10,360 nt of DNA from CAZHJA01 sp964532865. Lineage in GTDB: Bacteria > Patescibacteriota > Microgenomatia > UBA1406 > GWC2-37-13. The notes below the pieces were generated by a model. That model was not told the DNA's origin. It saw only the letters and a list, made by a program, of their open reading frames with translations, and ran no database searches. This document shows, one piece after another, positions 1 through 6,686 of the stretch. The stretch's first letter is position 1. Each line of letters starts with the position of its first letter. Position numbers and translations under genes: made by a program. The stretch covers positions 1 through 10,360 of the forward strand of contig CAZHJA010000030.1 in assembly GCA_964532865.1 (NCBI GenBank), given 5' to 3'.

Positions 1-1
1 A

Positions 2-400
2 TTAATATTTTTTTTCTTTGCAATAATTACTTCTTTTATTACTTTTAATTTTATTTATCAAAAAGAAAATAATAACAAATATAAAGGATATGAAATAACA
101 AATTATATTTTAGAAAATAAAAAATATAATTTGTTAATAGCTGATAGTCCAGAAAAGTGGACAAAGGGATTAATGTTTGTTAAAAGCAATAAAGACTTTG
201 ACGGCATACTCTTTGTATTTCCTGACAAGAAATACCGTAGTTTTTGGAATAAAAATACATTTATCGAGCTTGATGTTTATTGGATAGATAAAGATAAAAT
301 TATTGGAAAAGACACTCTTTTTTCAATTGAAAAAACTAAAAAAGTTCAAACAATAAGTTCAAAAAAACCCGTTAATAAAGTAATTGAAATAATAAAGTAA
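2..400 (+). CDS. DUF192 family protein, membrane-anchored, 5' end outside window
   Basis: The reading frame is open from the first bases to TAA at 398-400, so the gene begins to the left of the window. The first visible stretch is hydrophobic and Phe/Ile-rich (codons about 2-58). It is followed by a Lys/Asn-rich linker, as expected for an N-terminal membrane anchor or uncleaved signal with the domain outside the cell. The rest fits the DUF192 (COG1430) family: the GLM motif near 167-175, a G-I-L-F-V-F strand, then F-W-N-K-N-T followed by a hydrophobic L-D-V strand. Most family members have F-W-M-K-N-T, so the Met is replaced by Asn here. The biochemical role of DUF192 is not established. A TTG at 131 could in principle start translation, but it would cut into the domain's first strand and drop the anchor, so I prefer the longer partial frame. 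The gene converges on pgk with 8 bases between the stops. Confidence 0.85.
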   Translation, partial: LIFFFFAIITSFITFNFIYQKENNNKYKGYEITNYILENKKYNLLIADSPEKWTKGLMFVKSNKDFDGILFVFPDKKYRSFWNKNTFIELDVYWIDKDKIIGKDTLFSIEKTKKVQTISSKKPVNKVIEIIK

Positions 401-408
401 CGTATTTT

Positions 409-1614
409 TTATACAAAATAGAAAATATCTTTTTTTAAAGCCTCAATTCCAGGCAACGTTCCATTTTCAATAAATTCAAGCATTGCTCCTCCTCCTGTTG
501 ATATATGAGTTATATCTTCAAGATGTTCTTTTTTTGATACTGCAGCTAATGTATCTCCTCCTCCTACAATAGAAAAAGCCTGTTTATTATTTGCAATTGA
601 ATAATAAATAAAATCTGTTCCTCTTCTATAATAAATATTCTCAATATATCCTACAGGACCATTCCATACAATTGTATTTGTTTTTGAAATAATTGACCCA
701 AATTGTGCTTGAGTTTCTGGACCAATGTCTAAGATATATGAATTTTTGTTAACTTCATTTACTTTTTTTACTTCTCCACCACTTTCTGCATTAAGTGAAT
801 TTGCAACTATAGCATCAACTGGTAAAACTACTTCTACTTTTTTTGTCTTTGCAATATTAATAAGCTTTTTTATATTTTTCTCTTCATCTCTTTCACATAT
901 GCTTTTTCCAATCTCATATCCTTTTGAAAGAAGAAATAAATTTGCCAGTCCTCCCCCAAGAAGAAGAAAATCAGTTAAATCCATAAGCTTTTCAATAAAT
1001 TGAATTTTTGTTGATATCTTAACGCCTCCCAATATTGAAACAAATGGCTTTTTTGGATTTTTAATAATTTTAGAAATCATATCAATTTCTTTTTTTAAAA
1101 GAAGTCCTCCATATGAAGGAATATATTTAGGAGTACTTACTAAAGAAGCATGTTTCCTATGACTTACTCCAAATGCGTCATTTACATATATGTCGGCAAG
1201 GTCTGCTATTCTTTTTGCAAATTCCTGATCATTTTTCTTTTCCTGTGTATAAAAACGGATATTTTCTAAAATAAATACATCATTTGGTTTTTGATTATTT
1301 AAAATATCACAATTGTCTTTAGATAAGAAATCATCAATAAGCACTATATTTTTATGCTTTAGATATTTTTTTAATCTATCTACAATAACTTTTAATGAAT
1401 ATTTTGAATCTCTTCCATTTGGTCTTCCTAAATGGGAAATAAGAATTAATTTATTGTTATTTTTAAGAAGATATTCTATTGTTGGAAGAGCTTGCTTAAT
1501 TCTAGCATCATCTGCAATAGTATTATTTGTATTTAAGGCTACATTAAAATCAACGCGAAGAAGAACTTTCTTGTTTTTTATTTCAATATCATCAATAAAA
1601 CAAACATCTTTCAT
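409..1614 (-). CDS. pgk: Phosphoglycerate kinase
   Basis: This cytoplasmic glycolytic enzyme transfers the acyl phosphate of 1,3-bisphosphoglycerate to ADP, giving ATP and 3-phosphoglycerate. The 401-residue length is normal for bacterial PGK and both lobes are complete. The N-lobe signature is V-L-L-R-V-D-F-N-V (residues 17-25), followed by the H-L-G-R-P-N-G substrate loop and N-D-A-F-G-V-S-H-R. The C-lobe carries L-G-G-V-K-I-S-T-K, then W-N-G-P-V-G, the nucleotide-binding G-G-G-D-T (351-355) and the S-T-G-G-G-A loop (372-377). The ATG at 1612-1614 follows the gap stop codon directly (TAAATG), so the two are co-transcribed and PGK is probably translated by re-initiation or a terminating ribosome. 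No Shine-Dalgarno sequence is visible in the end of gap. GAPDH and PGK catalyse successive steps, which supports a functional operon. Confidence 0.97.
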   Translation of the reverse strand: MKDVCFIDDIEIKNKKVLLRVDFNVALNTNNTIADDARIKQALPTIEYLLKNNNKLILISHLGRPNGRDSKYSLKVIVDRLKKYLKHKNIVLIDDFLSKDNCDILNNQKPNDVFILENIRFYTQEKKNDQEFAKRIADLADIYVNDAFGVSHRKHASLVSTPKYIPSYGGLLLKKEIDMISKIIKNPKKPFVSILGGVKISTKIQFIEKLMDLTDFLLLGGGLANLFLLSKGYEIGKSICERDEEKNIKKLINIAKTKKVEVVLPVDAIVANSLNAESGGEVKKVNEVNKNSYILDIGPETQAQFGSIISKTNTIVWNGPVGYIENIYYRRGTDFIYYSIANNKQAFSIVGGGDTLAAVSKKEHLEDITHISTGGGAMLEFIENGTLPGIEALKKDIFYFV

Positions 1615-2631
1615 TTAGGAAATATAATTGGAAACTTTTTCAATTAAATCAACAAGCCTGCATGAATATCCCCATTCATTATCATACCATCCATATACTT
1701 TAATAAAGTTACCATTAATTACCTTTGTATAATTTGAATCATATATGCATGAATATGAAGACCCAATATAATCTGAAGAAACAAGCTCTGTTTCTTCATA
1801 TTTCATAATTCCCTTCATCTCATTTTCAGACATTTGTTTAAATAAGCTATTTACGTCTTCAATTTCTGTTTGTTTTTCAACAACTGCACTAATATCTACA
1901 AATGATCCTGTTGAAACTGGAGCACGAACAGCTATTCCATCTACTTTTCCTTTAAGATTAGGAATTACCTTTACAACAGCCTTTGCAGCTCCAGTTGTTG
2001 TAGGGACAATATTAATTGCGGCAGCTCTTGATCTATTAAACTTTTTATTTGCATTATCAACAAGAACTTGACTAGATGTATATGCATGTATGGTTGTTAA
2101 AAATCCTGAAATAACTTTAAAATTATTATTTAAAACTTTAAAAAGAGGGGCAGCACAATTTGTAGTACATGAGGCATTTGAAATTATACTCTCATTTTCC
2201 CAGTTAAATTCATTATCATTAACCCCAAGAACTACATGAGGAATTTCTTCATCTTTACAAGGAGCAGTTAAAATTACTTTTTTTACACTTCCTTTTAAAT
2301 GTTTTTCTAAATCTTGTCTTTTGGTAAACGCCCCTGTTGCATCAACAACTACATCAACATTACTATCTTCCCATGGAATCTCTTCAATATTTGAGTTTTG
2401 TGTTGTAATAATTCTCTTTCCATCTACTAATATGCTTTTTTCATCTGATTCAATATTTTTCTCATATTTCCTGTAAACTGAGTCATATTGAAGAAGGTGC
2501 GCAAGCATAGAAGATGAAGTCTTTCTTGTATTTATTACTGAAATATCAAATATATCTTTTTTTAAAGCAATTCTTGCAAAACTTCTCCCTATTCTTCCAA
2601 AACCATTTAATCCTACTTTTAGTCTTCTCAT
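1615..2631 (-). CDS. gap: Glyceraldehyde-3-phosphate dehydrogenase, probably not NAD-specific
   Basis: This enzyme oxidises and phosphorylates glyceraldehyde 3-phosphate to 1,3-bisphosphoglycerate, the substrate of the PGK encoded next. The 338-residue length is typical. Visible parts are the Rossmann G-x-G-x-x-G motif in G-L-N-G-F-G-R-I-G-R (7-16), the active-site S-N-A-S-C-T-T-N-C with catalytic Cys155, His182 in T-T-I-H-A-Y-T, the anion-site region R-A-A-A-I-N-I-V-P-T-T-T, and the C-terminal W-Y-D-N-E-W-G-Y. The oddity is in the cofactor pocket. The usual N-D after the second strand is N34-T35-R36, with one extra residue in the following loop. The L-P pair that normally follows the conserved Asp (here Asp192) is Asn193-Ala194. 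Loss of Asp32, Leu187 and Pro188 (standard GAPDH numbering) is known to relax or switch preference towards NADP, so NADP or dual use is inferred. A promoter candidate lies just upstream. Confidence 0.97.
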   Translation of the reverse strand: MRRLKVGLNGFGRIGRSFARIALKKDIFDISVINTRKTSSSMLAHLLQYDSVYRKYEKNIESDEKSILVDGKRIITTQNSNIEEIPWEDSNVDVVVDATGAFTKRQDLEKHLKGSVKKVILTAPCKDEEIPHVVLGVNDNEFNWENESIISNASCTTNCAAPLFKVLNNNFKVISGFLTTIHAYTSSQVLVDNANKKFNRSRAAAINIVPTTTGAAKAVVKVIPNLKGKVDGIAVRAPVSTGSFVDISAVVEKQTEIEDVNSLFKQMSENEMKGIMKYEETELVSSDYIGSSYSCIYDSNYTKVINGNFIKVYGWYDNEWGYSCRLVDLIEKVSNYIS

Positions 2632-2640
2632 ATAACAAAT

Positions 2641-2669
2641 ATAGTATTATTTTTTGCGCTTGATTGCAA
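2641..2669 (-). promoter_or_regulatory. Candidate promoter for gap-pgk
   Basis: Read on the minus strand, a TTGCAA -35 candidate (2669-2664) is followed after exactly 17 bases by a TACTAT -10 candidate (2646-2641). The gap ATG begins 9 bases further on. Both boxes match four of six consensus positions. A start about 7 bases after the -10 would leave a leader of only two or three bases. In DNA this rich in A and T such matches can arise by chance, so this is moderate evidence that gap-pgk can be transcribed separately from the upstream yidC-jag genes. Confidence 0.4.
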
Positions 2670-2679
2670 TAGGAATTAC

Positions 2680-2895
2680 TTATTTTTTTCTAAATATCTG
2701 CAAAAATCCAATTACAGCAAAAAAAGAAAGTGAAGATGTTTTTAAAAAATATGAGATATTTGCGCACTGAAGGCATGATGACCTTGTTAATAAATAAAGC
2801 AATATGTCAAAAAAAATAAAAAAAGGCAGTAATAAAATAAGGAAAAAATTAAACTTGTTTTTCTTCACTCTCTTCTGGGGTTTGTTGTTCTTCAT
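2680..2895 (-). CDS. Possible small membrane protein with a CxxC motif, unknown function
   Basis: This is a 71-codon frame, and I do not recognise a family. The predicted product has a Lys/Arg/Asn-rich start, a strongly hydrophobic segment (about residues 16-37), a short loop with C-L-Q-C, a second weaker hydrophobic stretch (about 54-67) and a basic end (R-K-K). That would make a two-helix membrane protein with a positive N-terminus. The ATG lies inside jag in another frame, overlapping it by 47 bases; an internal GTG at 2866-2868 would shorten the overlap. In favour: the 217-base space between jag and gap is far longer than the other gaps in this block, and the frame nearly fills it. Against: T-rich DNA easily yields Phe/Leu/Ile-rich frames by chance, and no ribosome-binding site is visible. 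If real, it could be related to membrane insertion, given its YidC/Jag neighbours; that is only context. Confidence 0.42.
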   Translation of the reverse strand: MKNNKPQKRVKKNKFNFFLILLLPFFIFFDILLYLLTRSSCLQCANISYFLKTSSLSFFAVIGFLQIFRKK

Positions 2896-3349
2896 CTTTT
2901 TTTAAAGAAATCACAAGTTTTCTATCTCTTCCATCTCCTGTAGAATATGTTGTTAAATCAGAATAATTACTAGTAACATACTCATGTATTATTTTTCTCT
3001 CATATGAAGAAAGTCCTTTAAGATATGCCTCTTCTTTTGTACTCATAACTCTATCTGCCATATCTGAAGTTAGTGCTTTTAATCTTTCAGTTTGCTTTTC
3101 CCTAAAATCATTTACATTTACTAAAATATTTGTTGGTTCTGAAAATTTCTTGTAAAGTATAACTTCAATAATTTTTTGAATTGCGCGGATTGTTTCTCCA
3201 TGGCGCCCAATAACAGATGGAGCATCTTTATCGGTCTTAATTATTATTTGAAATACTTCTTCTTCTTGACTTACATCTATCTCAAACTCATCTATCATTT
3301 TCTTAAGCAATTCTTCTGTTTCTGTTTTAATTACTTGAGCTTTATCCAT
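2849..3349 (-). CDS. jag: Jag/KhpB RNA-binding protein (KH and R3H domains)
   Basis: This is a cytoplasmic single-stranded RNA-binding protein of the SpoIIIJ-associated Jag (KhpB/EloR) family, which elsewhere affects cell elongation and small-RNA or mRNA levels. The 166 residues contain a KH domain with the G-x-x-G loop as I-G-R-H-G (47-51) and a C-terminal R3H domain with R118-K-I-I-H122, the Arg-x3-His pair that names the domain. Longer family members start with a separate Jag_N domain of about 50 residues. Here only about 30 residues precede the KH core, so the Jag_N domain is missing. The last 16 residues are acidic and Glu/Gln-rich and probably disordered. The gene lies 25 bases after yidC, the usual order in bacteria. 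The ATG at 3347-3349 has only A/T-rich sequence in front of it and no Shine-Dalgarno. Confidence 0.93.
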   Translation of the reverse strand: MDKAQVIKTETEELLKKMIDEFEIDVSQEEEVFQIIIKTDKDAPSVIGRHGETIRAIQKIIEVILYKKFSEPTNILVNVNDFREKQTERLKALTSDMADRVMSTKEEAYLKGLSSYERKIIHEYVTSNYSDLTTYSTGDGRDRKLVISLKKDEEQQTPEESEEKQV

Positions 3350-3374
3350 ATGTTTTTTTAAAAAATATTAACTT

Positions 3375-4178
3375 TTAATTCTTTTTTTTATTTATTTTTC
3401 TATACTGAATTATACTGAAAATGGAAAATATGTTCCAATAAAGAGAAAGTCCTACGGGCAAAGAATATGAAAACCATCCAATCATAACAGGAAAAATATA
3501 TTTCATCTGTGTGCCCATTGCTTTTTGAAAATCACCGCCTTTATCATCTTTTTTATCCTGTTCTTTTCCTTTTTTATTTTCATTATCATTTTTATTTGTT
3601 TTTGGAGTTGCATAACTTGCCTGAATAAACTGCAGTGCTGCAGTAAGAAGAGGAATAAGAAAATAATGCCATGATTTTGCACTAGATGGACTTACTGCAA
3701 GATTGAAACCTAAAAACCAGGTATCAATAGACTGAATTCTTAAAAAAGGAGAATAAAGTATTTCATTTATTTTAGTTATAGTTTCTGCTCCTGTTCCATT
3801 TCTCAAAAGCTGTGAAAGTGTTGTATACAAACCAAAAAAAATTGGCATCTGAATTATCATAAAAAGGCAGCCTGATGCTGGATTAATTCCAAATTCCTTA
3901 TAGAGTTTCATTTGCTCCTGTTGAAGTCTTTTTGCATCTTTTTTATGCTTTGTTTTAATTTTATCTAAATGGGGTTTTATATCCTGCATTTTCTTGGCTG
4001 TTTGCATCTGTTGTTTAAAAAAAGGATGCAAAAGAAGCCTAACAACTATAGTTAATGTAATAATTCCAAGACCAAACGCGCCTGGAACACCTAAAAAAAG
4101 GTATAGCTTATAAAAAACAATAAGCAGATTTGAAATTGGGTGAACGAATATTGTTTGAAATAATTGACCTATATCCAT
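3375..4178 (-). CDS. yidC: Membrane protein insertase YidC/Oxa1
   Basis: This inner-membrane insertase moves membrane proteins into the lipid bilayer, alone or with Sec. At 267 residues it has the size of the short, Gram-positive-like YidC without the large periplasmic domain of proteobacteria. The conserved core is visible: a hydrophobic N-terminal hairpin ending in L-T-I-V-V-R-L-L-L-H-P with Arg47 in the groove position, a basic, helical cytoplasmic loop (about 55-95), then N-P-A-S-G-C-L-F-M-I-I-Q-M-P-I-F-F-G-L-Y, and C-terminal membrane segments with L-P-V-G-L-S-L-Y-W. There is no obvious lipoprotein signal with a Cys. A Lys/Asp/Asn-rich low-complexity insert occupies about residues 193-216, and the protein ends in a basic tail that may touch the ribosome. 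The start lies only 9 bases after the rpmH stop; the usual intervening rnpA is missing. Confidence 0.96.
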   Translation of the reverse strand: MDIGQLFQTIFVHPISNLLIVFYKLYLFLGVPGAFGLGIITLTIVVRLLLHPFFKQQMQTAKKMQDIKPHLDKIKTKHKKDAKRLQQEQMKLYKEFGINPASGCLFMIIQMPIFFGLYTTLSQLLRNGTGAETITKINEILYSPFLRIQSIDTWFLGFNLAVSPSSAKSWHYFLIPLLTAALQFIQASYATPKTNKNDNENKKGKEQDKKDDKGGDFQKAMGTQMKYIFPVMIGWFSYSLPVGLSLYWNIFSIFSIIQYRKINKKKN

Positions 4179-4187
4179 AAATTATTA

Positions 4188-4322
4188 TTATACAGCAAGC
4201 TTTGTTCTTTTCTTTACTCTTCTATTTTTTAATACGCGTTTTCCACCTTTAGTTTTCATGCGTACTAAAAAACCATGTTTTTTCTTTCTCTTTCCTTTTT
4301 TTGGCTGGTAAGTTCTTTTCAT
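4188..4322 (-). CDS. rpmH: Ribosomal protein L34 (bL34)
   Basis: This is the smallest large-subunit ribosomal protein; it binds 23S rRNA. The 44-codon frame begins M-K-R-T-Y-Q-P and continues with a very basic stretch, then H-G-F-L-V-R-M-K-T-K-G-G and R-V-L-K-N-R-R, aligning without gaps to the E. coli and Bacillus proteins (also about 44 residues). The serine usual after M-K-R-T-Y-Q-P is Lys here, and the family's H-G-F-R-x-R-M is H-G-F-L-V-R-M. Start and stop (ATG at 4320-4322, TAA at 4188-4190) are unambiguous. It lies 33 bases after valS and 9 bases before yidC. In most bacteria rpmH sits beside dnaA and is followed by rnpA; neither is present here. Confidence 0.97.
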   Translation of the reverse strand: MKRTYQPKKGKRKKKHGFLVRMKTKGGKRVLKNRRVKKRTKLAV

Positions 4323-4355
4323 TATTATATATCAAGCTAAACTTTGGAATAATTA

Positions 4356-6587
4356 TTAATTATTTAATATTGAACTTTTTTTTCCATAAAATACTTTCCA
4401 TAAGGCCTCGGTAACAAAGGGCATAAACGGATGAAGCATTTTCAAATTTGAAAAATATACATTTTCTAAAGCTTCAAGAACTTCAATATTACCATTTCTC
4501 ATGTCTTCTTTCAAGTGCTCAATATAATAGTCGGCAAAACCATGCCATAGAAAAAAGTAAACCAAATCAAAGCTTCTTGAAAACTGATAAGAACTCATAT
4601 TTTTTTCATATTCTTTTTTTTCTTCTTTAAACTGTACACTCATTTCTTTTAAAACTTTTGTTGTTTTTAAATTAGTGCTTTCCTTCTTATTATTATTAAT
4701 ATTATTTTGTTTTAATATTTGATCCTTATTCATTTTAATAAACCTTCCAATATTCCAGACCTTATTTGCAAAATTTCTCATTGCTTTTACTTTATCTTTT
4801 GAAAATATTATTTTACCTCCTTGTGAAGCTCCAAAAACAAGACTTGCTCTTAAAGCATCTGCTCCATATTCATCTACTGCTTCAATAGGGTCAATTACAT
4901 TACCTTTGCTTTTGCTCATTTTATTGCCCTTTGCATCTGCAACCATTGACCAAAGATATACATTTTTAAAAGGAACATCTTGCTTTAAATAAAGCGAAAA
5001 TATCAGCATTCTTGAAATCCAAAGAGTTAAAATATCCGATAATGTGGCTAATAAATCTGTAGGAAATCTTGTTTTATATTCATGTTTTTTCAAAGTAACA
5101 AGCGGCCATTGTCCAGAAGAAAACCATGTATCAAATGTATCTGTTTCAGGCAGATAATTATCTCCTGGCTTATTTATTGAAACAATATATTTGGGCTGAG
5201 AAGAACCTGTTAAGGCATGAACTCTTTGAAGTCCTTTTTCAATTTCTTCTAAGTCAATGCCTTGATTTAAAAACTTATTTACACTTCCATACATTAATTT
5301 TCTATTTTTATTTAGCCACCAGACATAAATGTTTGAAACTCCCTTTTCTATCTTGTACCAAACAGGGATTCTTATACCCCATACAATCTGTCTGCTTATT
5401 GGCCAATCATGCATTATTTTCAACCATTCAAGCATTTGCTTTTTATATTTCTTTGGATAAAACTTTACTTTTTCTTGTTTTACAGCTTGAATCACTGGTT
5501 TTTTTAATTTGTCCACTTTAATAAACCAGTTGGGAATTATTGTAGGTTCCAAGTCTCTGCCGCACTTATAACAGACAGCAACTCTATGCGTATACTTTTT
5601 ATCAATTTTCTTCTTGTCAATTAATCCTTTTTCTATCATGTCTTTTACAACAATTTCTCTTGCTTTCATAACTTTTAGCCCCATATATTTGCCTGCATGC
5701 TTATTAAGCTTCCCATCCCAATCTATTACTTTTTTTACTTCCAAGCCATGCTTTTTTCCCATTTCAAAATCATTATTATCATGAGCAGGGGTAACTTTTA
5801 CTACTCCTGTACCAAACTCTGGATCAACTAATTCATCTTCTATTACTTTTATTTTAAACTTGCCCAAAAGCCCTTTAACCTCAATATGTTTTTTTTTCAA
5901 ATACTTTTTATACCTTTTGTCATTAGGATGAATAGCAAGAGCTGTATCTCCAAATTTTGTCTCTGGTCTTACTGTTGCAATAGTTAAAGGACCATATTTA
6001 ATGTAATATAAAGGGTCTGTTCTTTCTATATATTTAACTTCAAGCTCTGCCAATGTAGTCCCACAATGAGAACAGTAATTAACAATATAATTATCTCTGT
6101 AAACCAAGCCCTGCTTTTCCATGGTCTTAAATGTTTCAAATACTTGAGTCAATACTTGATCATCCAAACTAAATACTGACCTTTCCCAATCAGCTAAAAA
6201 TCCAAGTCTTTTAAACTGCTTGTAAATTAATCCTGAATTTTTCTGTACAAAATTAAAAATATTGTTATAAAGCGTTTTTGTGTCAAAATCTAATCTTGAT
6301 TTGCCTTGTTTTTCCAAATACTTCTCATATACATACTGTGTTTCAAATCCAGCATGATCTGTACCAGGAATCCATTTAGCATCATAGCCTTGAATTAATT
6401 TCCAACGGATAATAATATCATCAATAACATACATTGCATGTCCTGCATGAATAGAGGCATTTGCATTAGGAGGAGGCATTAAAATTGTATATGTTTTTTT
6501 TCCTTTATTTTTTTTAAAAAAATTGCTCTTTTCCCATGCGCTATACATCTCTGCTTCAATTTTTGAATGTATAAATTTCTTATCCAT
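4356..6587 (-). CDS. valS: Valyl-tRNA synthetase, short C-terminus
   Basis: This class I aminoacyl-tRNA synthetase charges tRNA-Val. Evidence for valine specificity is P-P-P-N followed by H-A-G-H (47-50, the HIGH motif), then W-I-P-G-T-D-H-A-G, and the editing-domain strings T-V-R-P-E-T-K-F-G-D-T-A and A-H-D-N-N-D-F. Two C-x-x-C pairs (C-S-H-C-G and C-Y-K-C-G) suggest a structural zinc site. S-R-Q-I-V-W-G and D-T-W-F-S-S-G lead to K-M-S-K-S (556-560), followed by the anticodon-binding helical domain to P-F-M-P-F-V-T-E-A-L-W. The protein stops 15 residues after that motif, at 743 residues. Common bacterial ValRS (roughly 880-950) continues with more helices and a coiled-coil arm that contacts tRNA. 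No remnant of the missing part is visible in the 33 bases before rpmH, so this looks like natural shortening. The ATG has no Shine-Dalgarno; a TGATAGAAT extended -10 candidate lies at 6617-6625. Confidence 0.96.
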   Translation of the reverse strand: MDKKFIHSKIEAEMYSAWEKSNFFKKNKGKKTYTILMPPPNANASIHAGHAMYVIDDIIIRWKLIQGYDAKWIPGTDHAGFETQYVYEKYLEKQGKSRLDFDTKTLYNNIFNFVQKNSGLIYKQFKRLGFLADWERSVFSLDDQVLTQVFETFKTMEKQGLVYRDNYIVNYCSHCGTTLAELEVKYIERTDPLYYIKYGPLTIATVRPETKFGDTALAIHPNDKRYKKYLKKKHIEVKGLLGKFKIKVIEDELVDPEFGTGVVKVTPAHDNNDFEMGKKHGLEVKKVIDWDGKLNKHAGKYMGLKVMKAREIVVKDMIEKGLIDKKKIDKKYTHRVAVCYKCGRDLEPTIIPNWFIKVDKLKKPVIQAVKQEKVKFYPKKYKKQMLEWLKIMHDWPISRQIVWGIRIPVWYKIEKGVSNIYVWWLNKNRKLMYGSVNKFLNQGIDLEEIEKGLQRVHALTGSSQPKYIVSINKPGDNYLPETDTFDTWFSSGQWPLVTLKKHEYKTRFPTDLLATLSDILTLWISRMLIFSLYLKQDVPFKNVYLWSMVADAKGNKMSKSKGNVIDPIEAVDEYGADALRASLVFGASQGGKIIFSKDKVKAMRNFANKVWNIGRFIKMNKDQILKQNNINNNKKESTNLKTTKVLKEMSVQFKEEKKEYEKNMSSYQFSRSFDLVYFFLWHGFADYYIEHLKEDMRNGNIEVLEALENVYFSNLKMLHPFMPFVTEALWKVFYGKKSSILNN

Positions 6588-6672
6588 AATAGGTACTTTG
6601 ATTTATATACTTAAATATTCTATCACATTATTCTCTTCTTACTATATTTATCTTTTATTTTAAAAAAGCAGG

Positions 6673-6678
6673 TATAAT
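6673..6678 (+). promoter_or_regulatory. Consensus -10 box for the DUF2298 gene
   Basis: A perfect TATAAT lies 8 bases before the ATG at 6687. Transcription normally starts about 6-8 bases after the -10, which places it at or within two bases of the start codon, so the mRNA would be leaderless. No convincing -35 element is visible 16-19 bases upstream; the region is a T-rich run. The element sits in the 99-base spacer shared with the divergent valS gene. Confidence 0.5.
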
Positions 6679-6686
6679 AAAAAATC

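Noticed and set aside
402..414. GTAT-TTTTT-ATAC hairpin between the DUF192 gene and pgk
   Set aside because: Only four A/T-rich pairs; too weak to call a terminator, although both genes end here.
725..1003. Plus-strand open frame of 92 codons inside pgk
   Set aside because: It lies antisense to a clearly conserved enzyme and encodes a Ser/Phe-rich product of the kind produced by reading A+T-rich coding DNA backwards; the same applies to 1313-1618.
3176..3361. Plus-strand open frame antisense to jag
   Set aside because: The opposite strand carries KH and R3H motifs in frame; this frame has no motif and no start signal.
4324..4329. TATAAT just before rpmH
   Set aside because: It ends one base before the ATG, so transcription would begin inside the gene. 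It is probably chance in an A/T-only spacer.
5126..5521. Plus-strand frame of 131 codons, and a shorter one at 4448-4630
   Set aside because: Both are antisense to valS segments that carry zinc-site, editing and anticodon-domain motifs; the products look like random hydrophobic shadow sequence.
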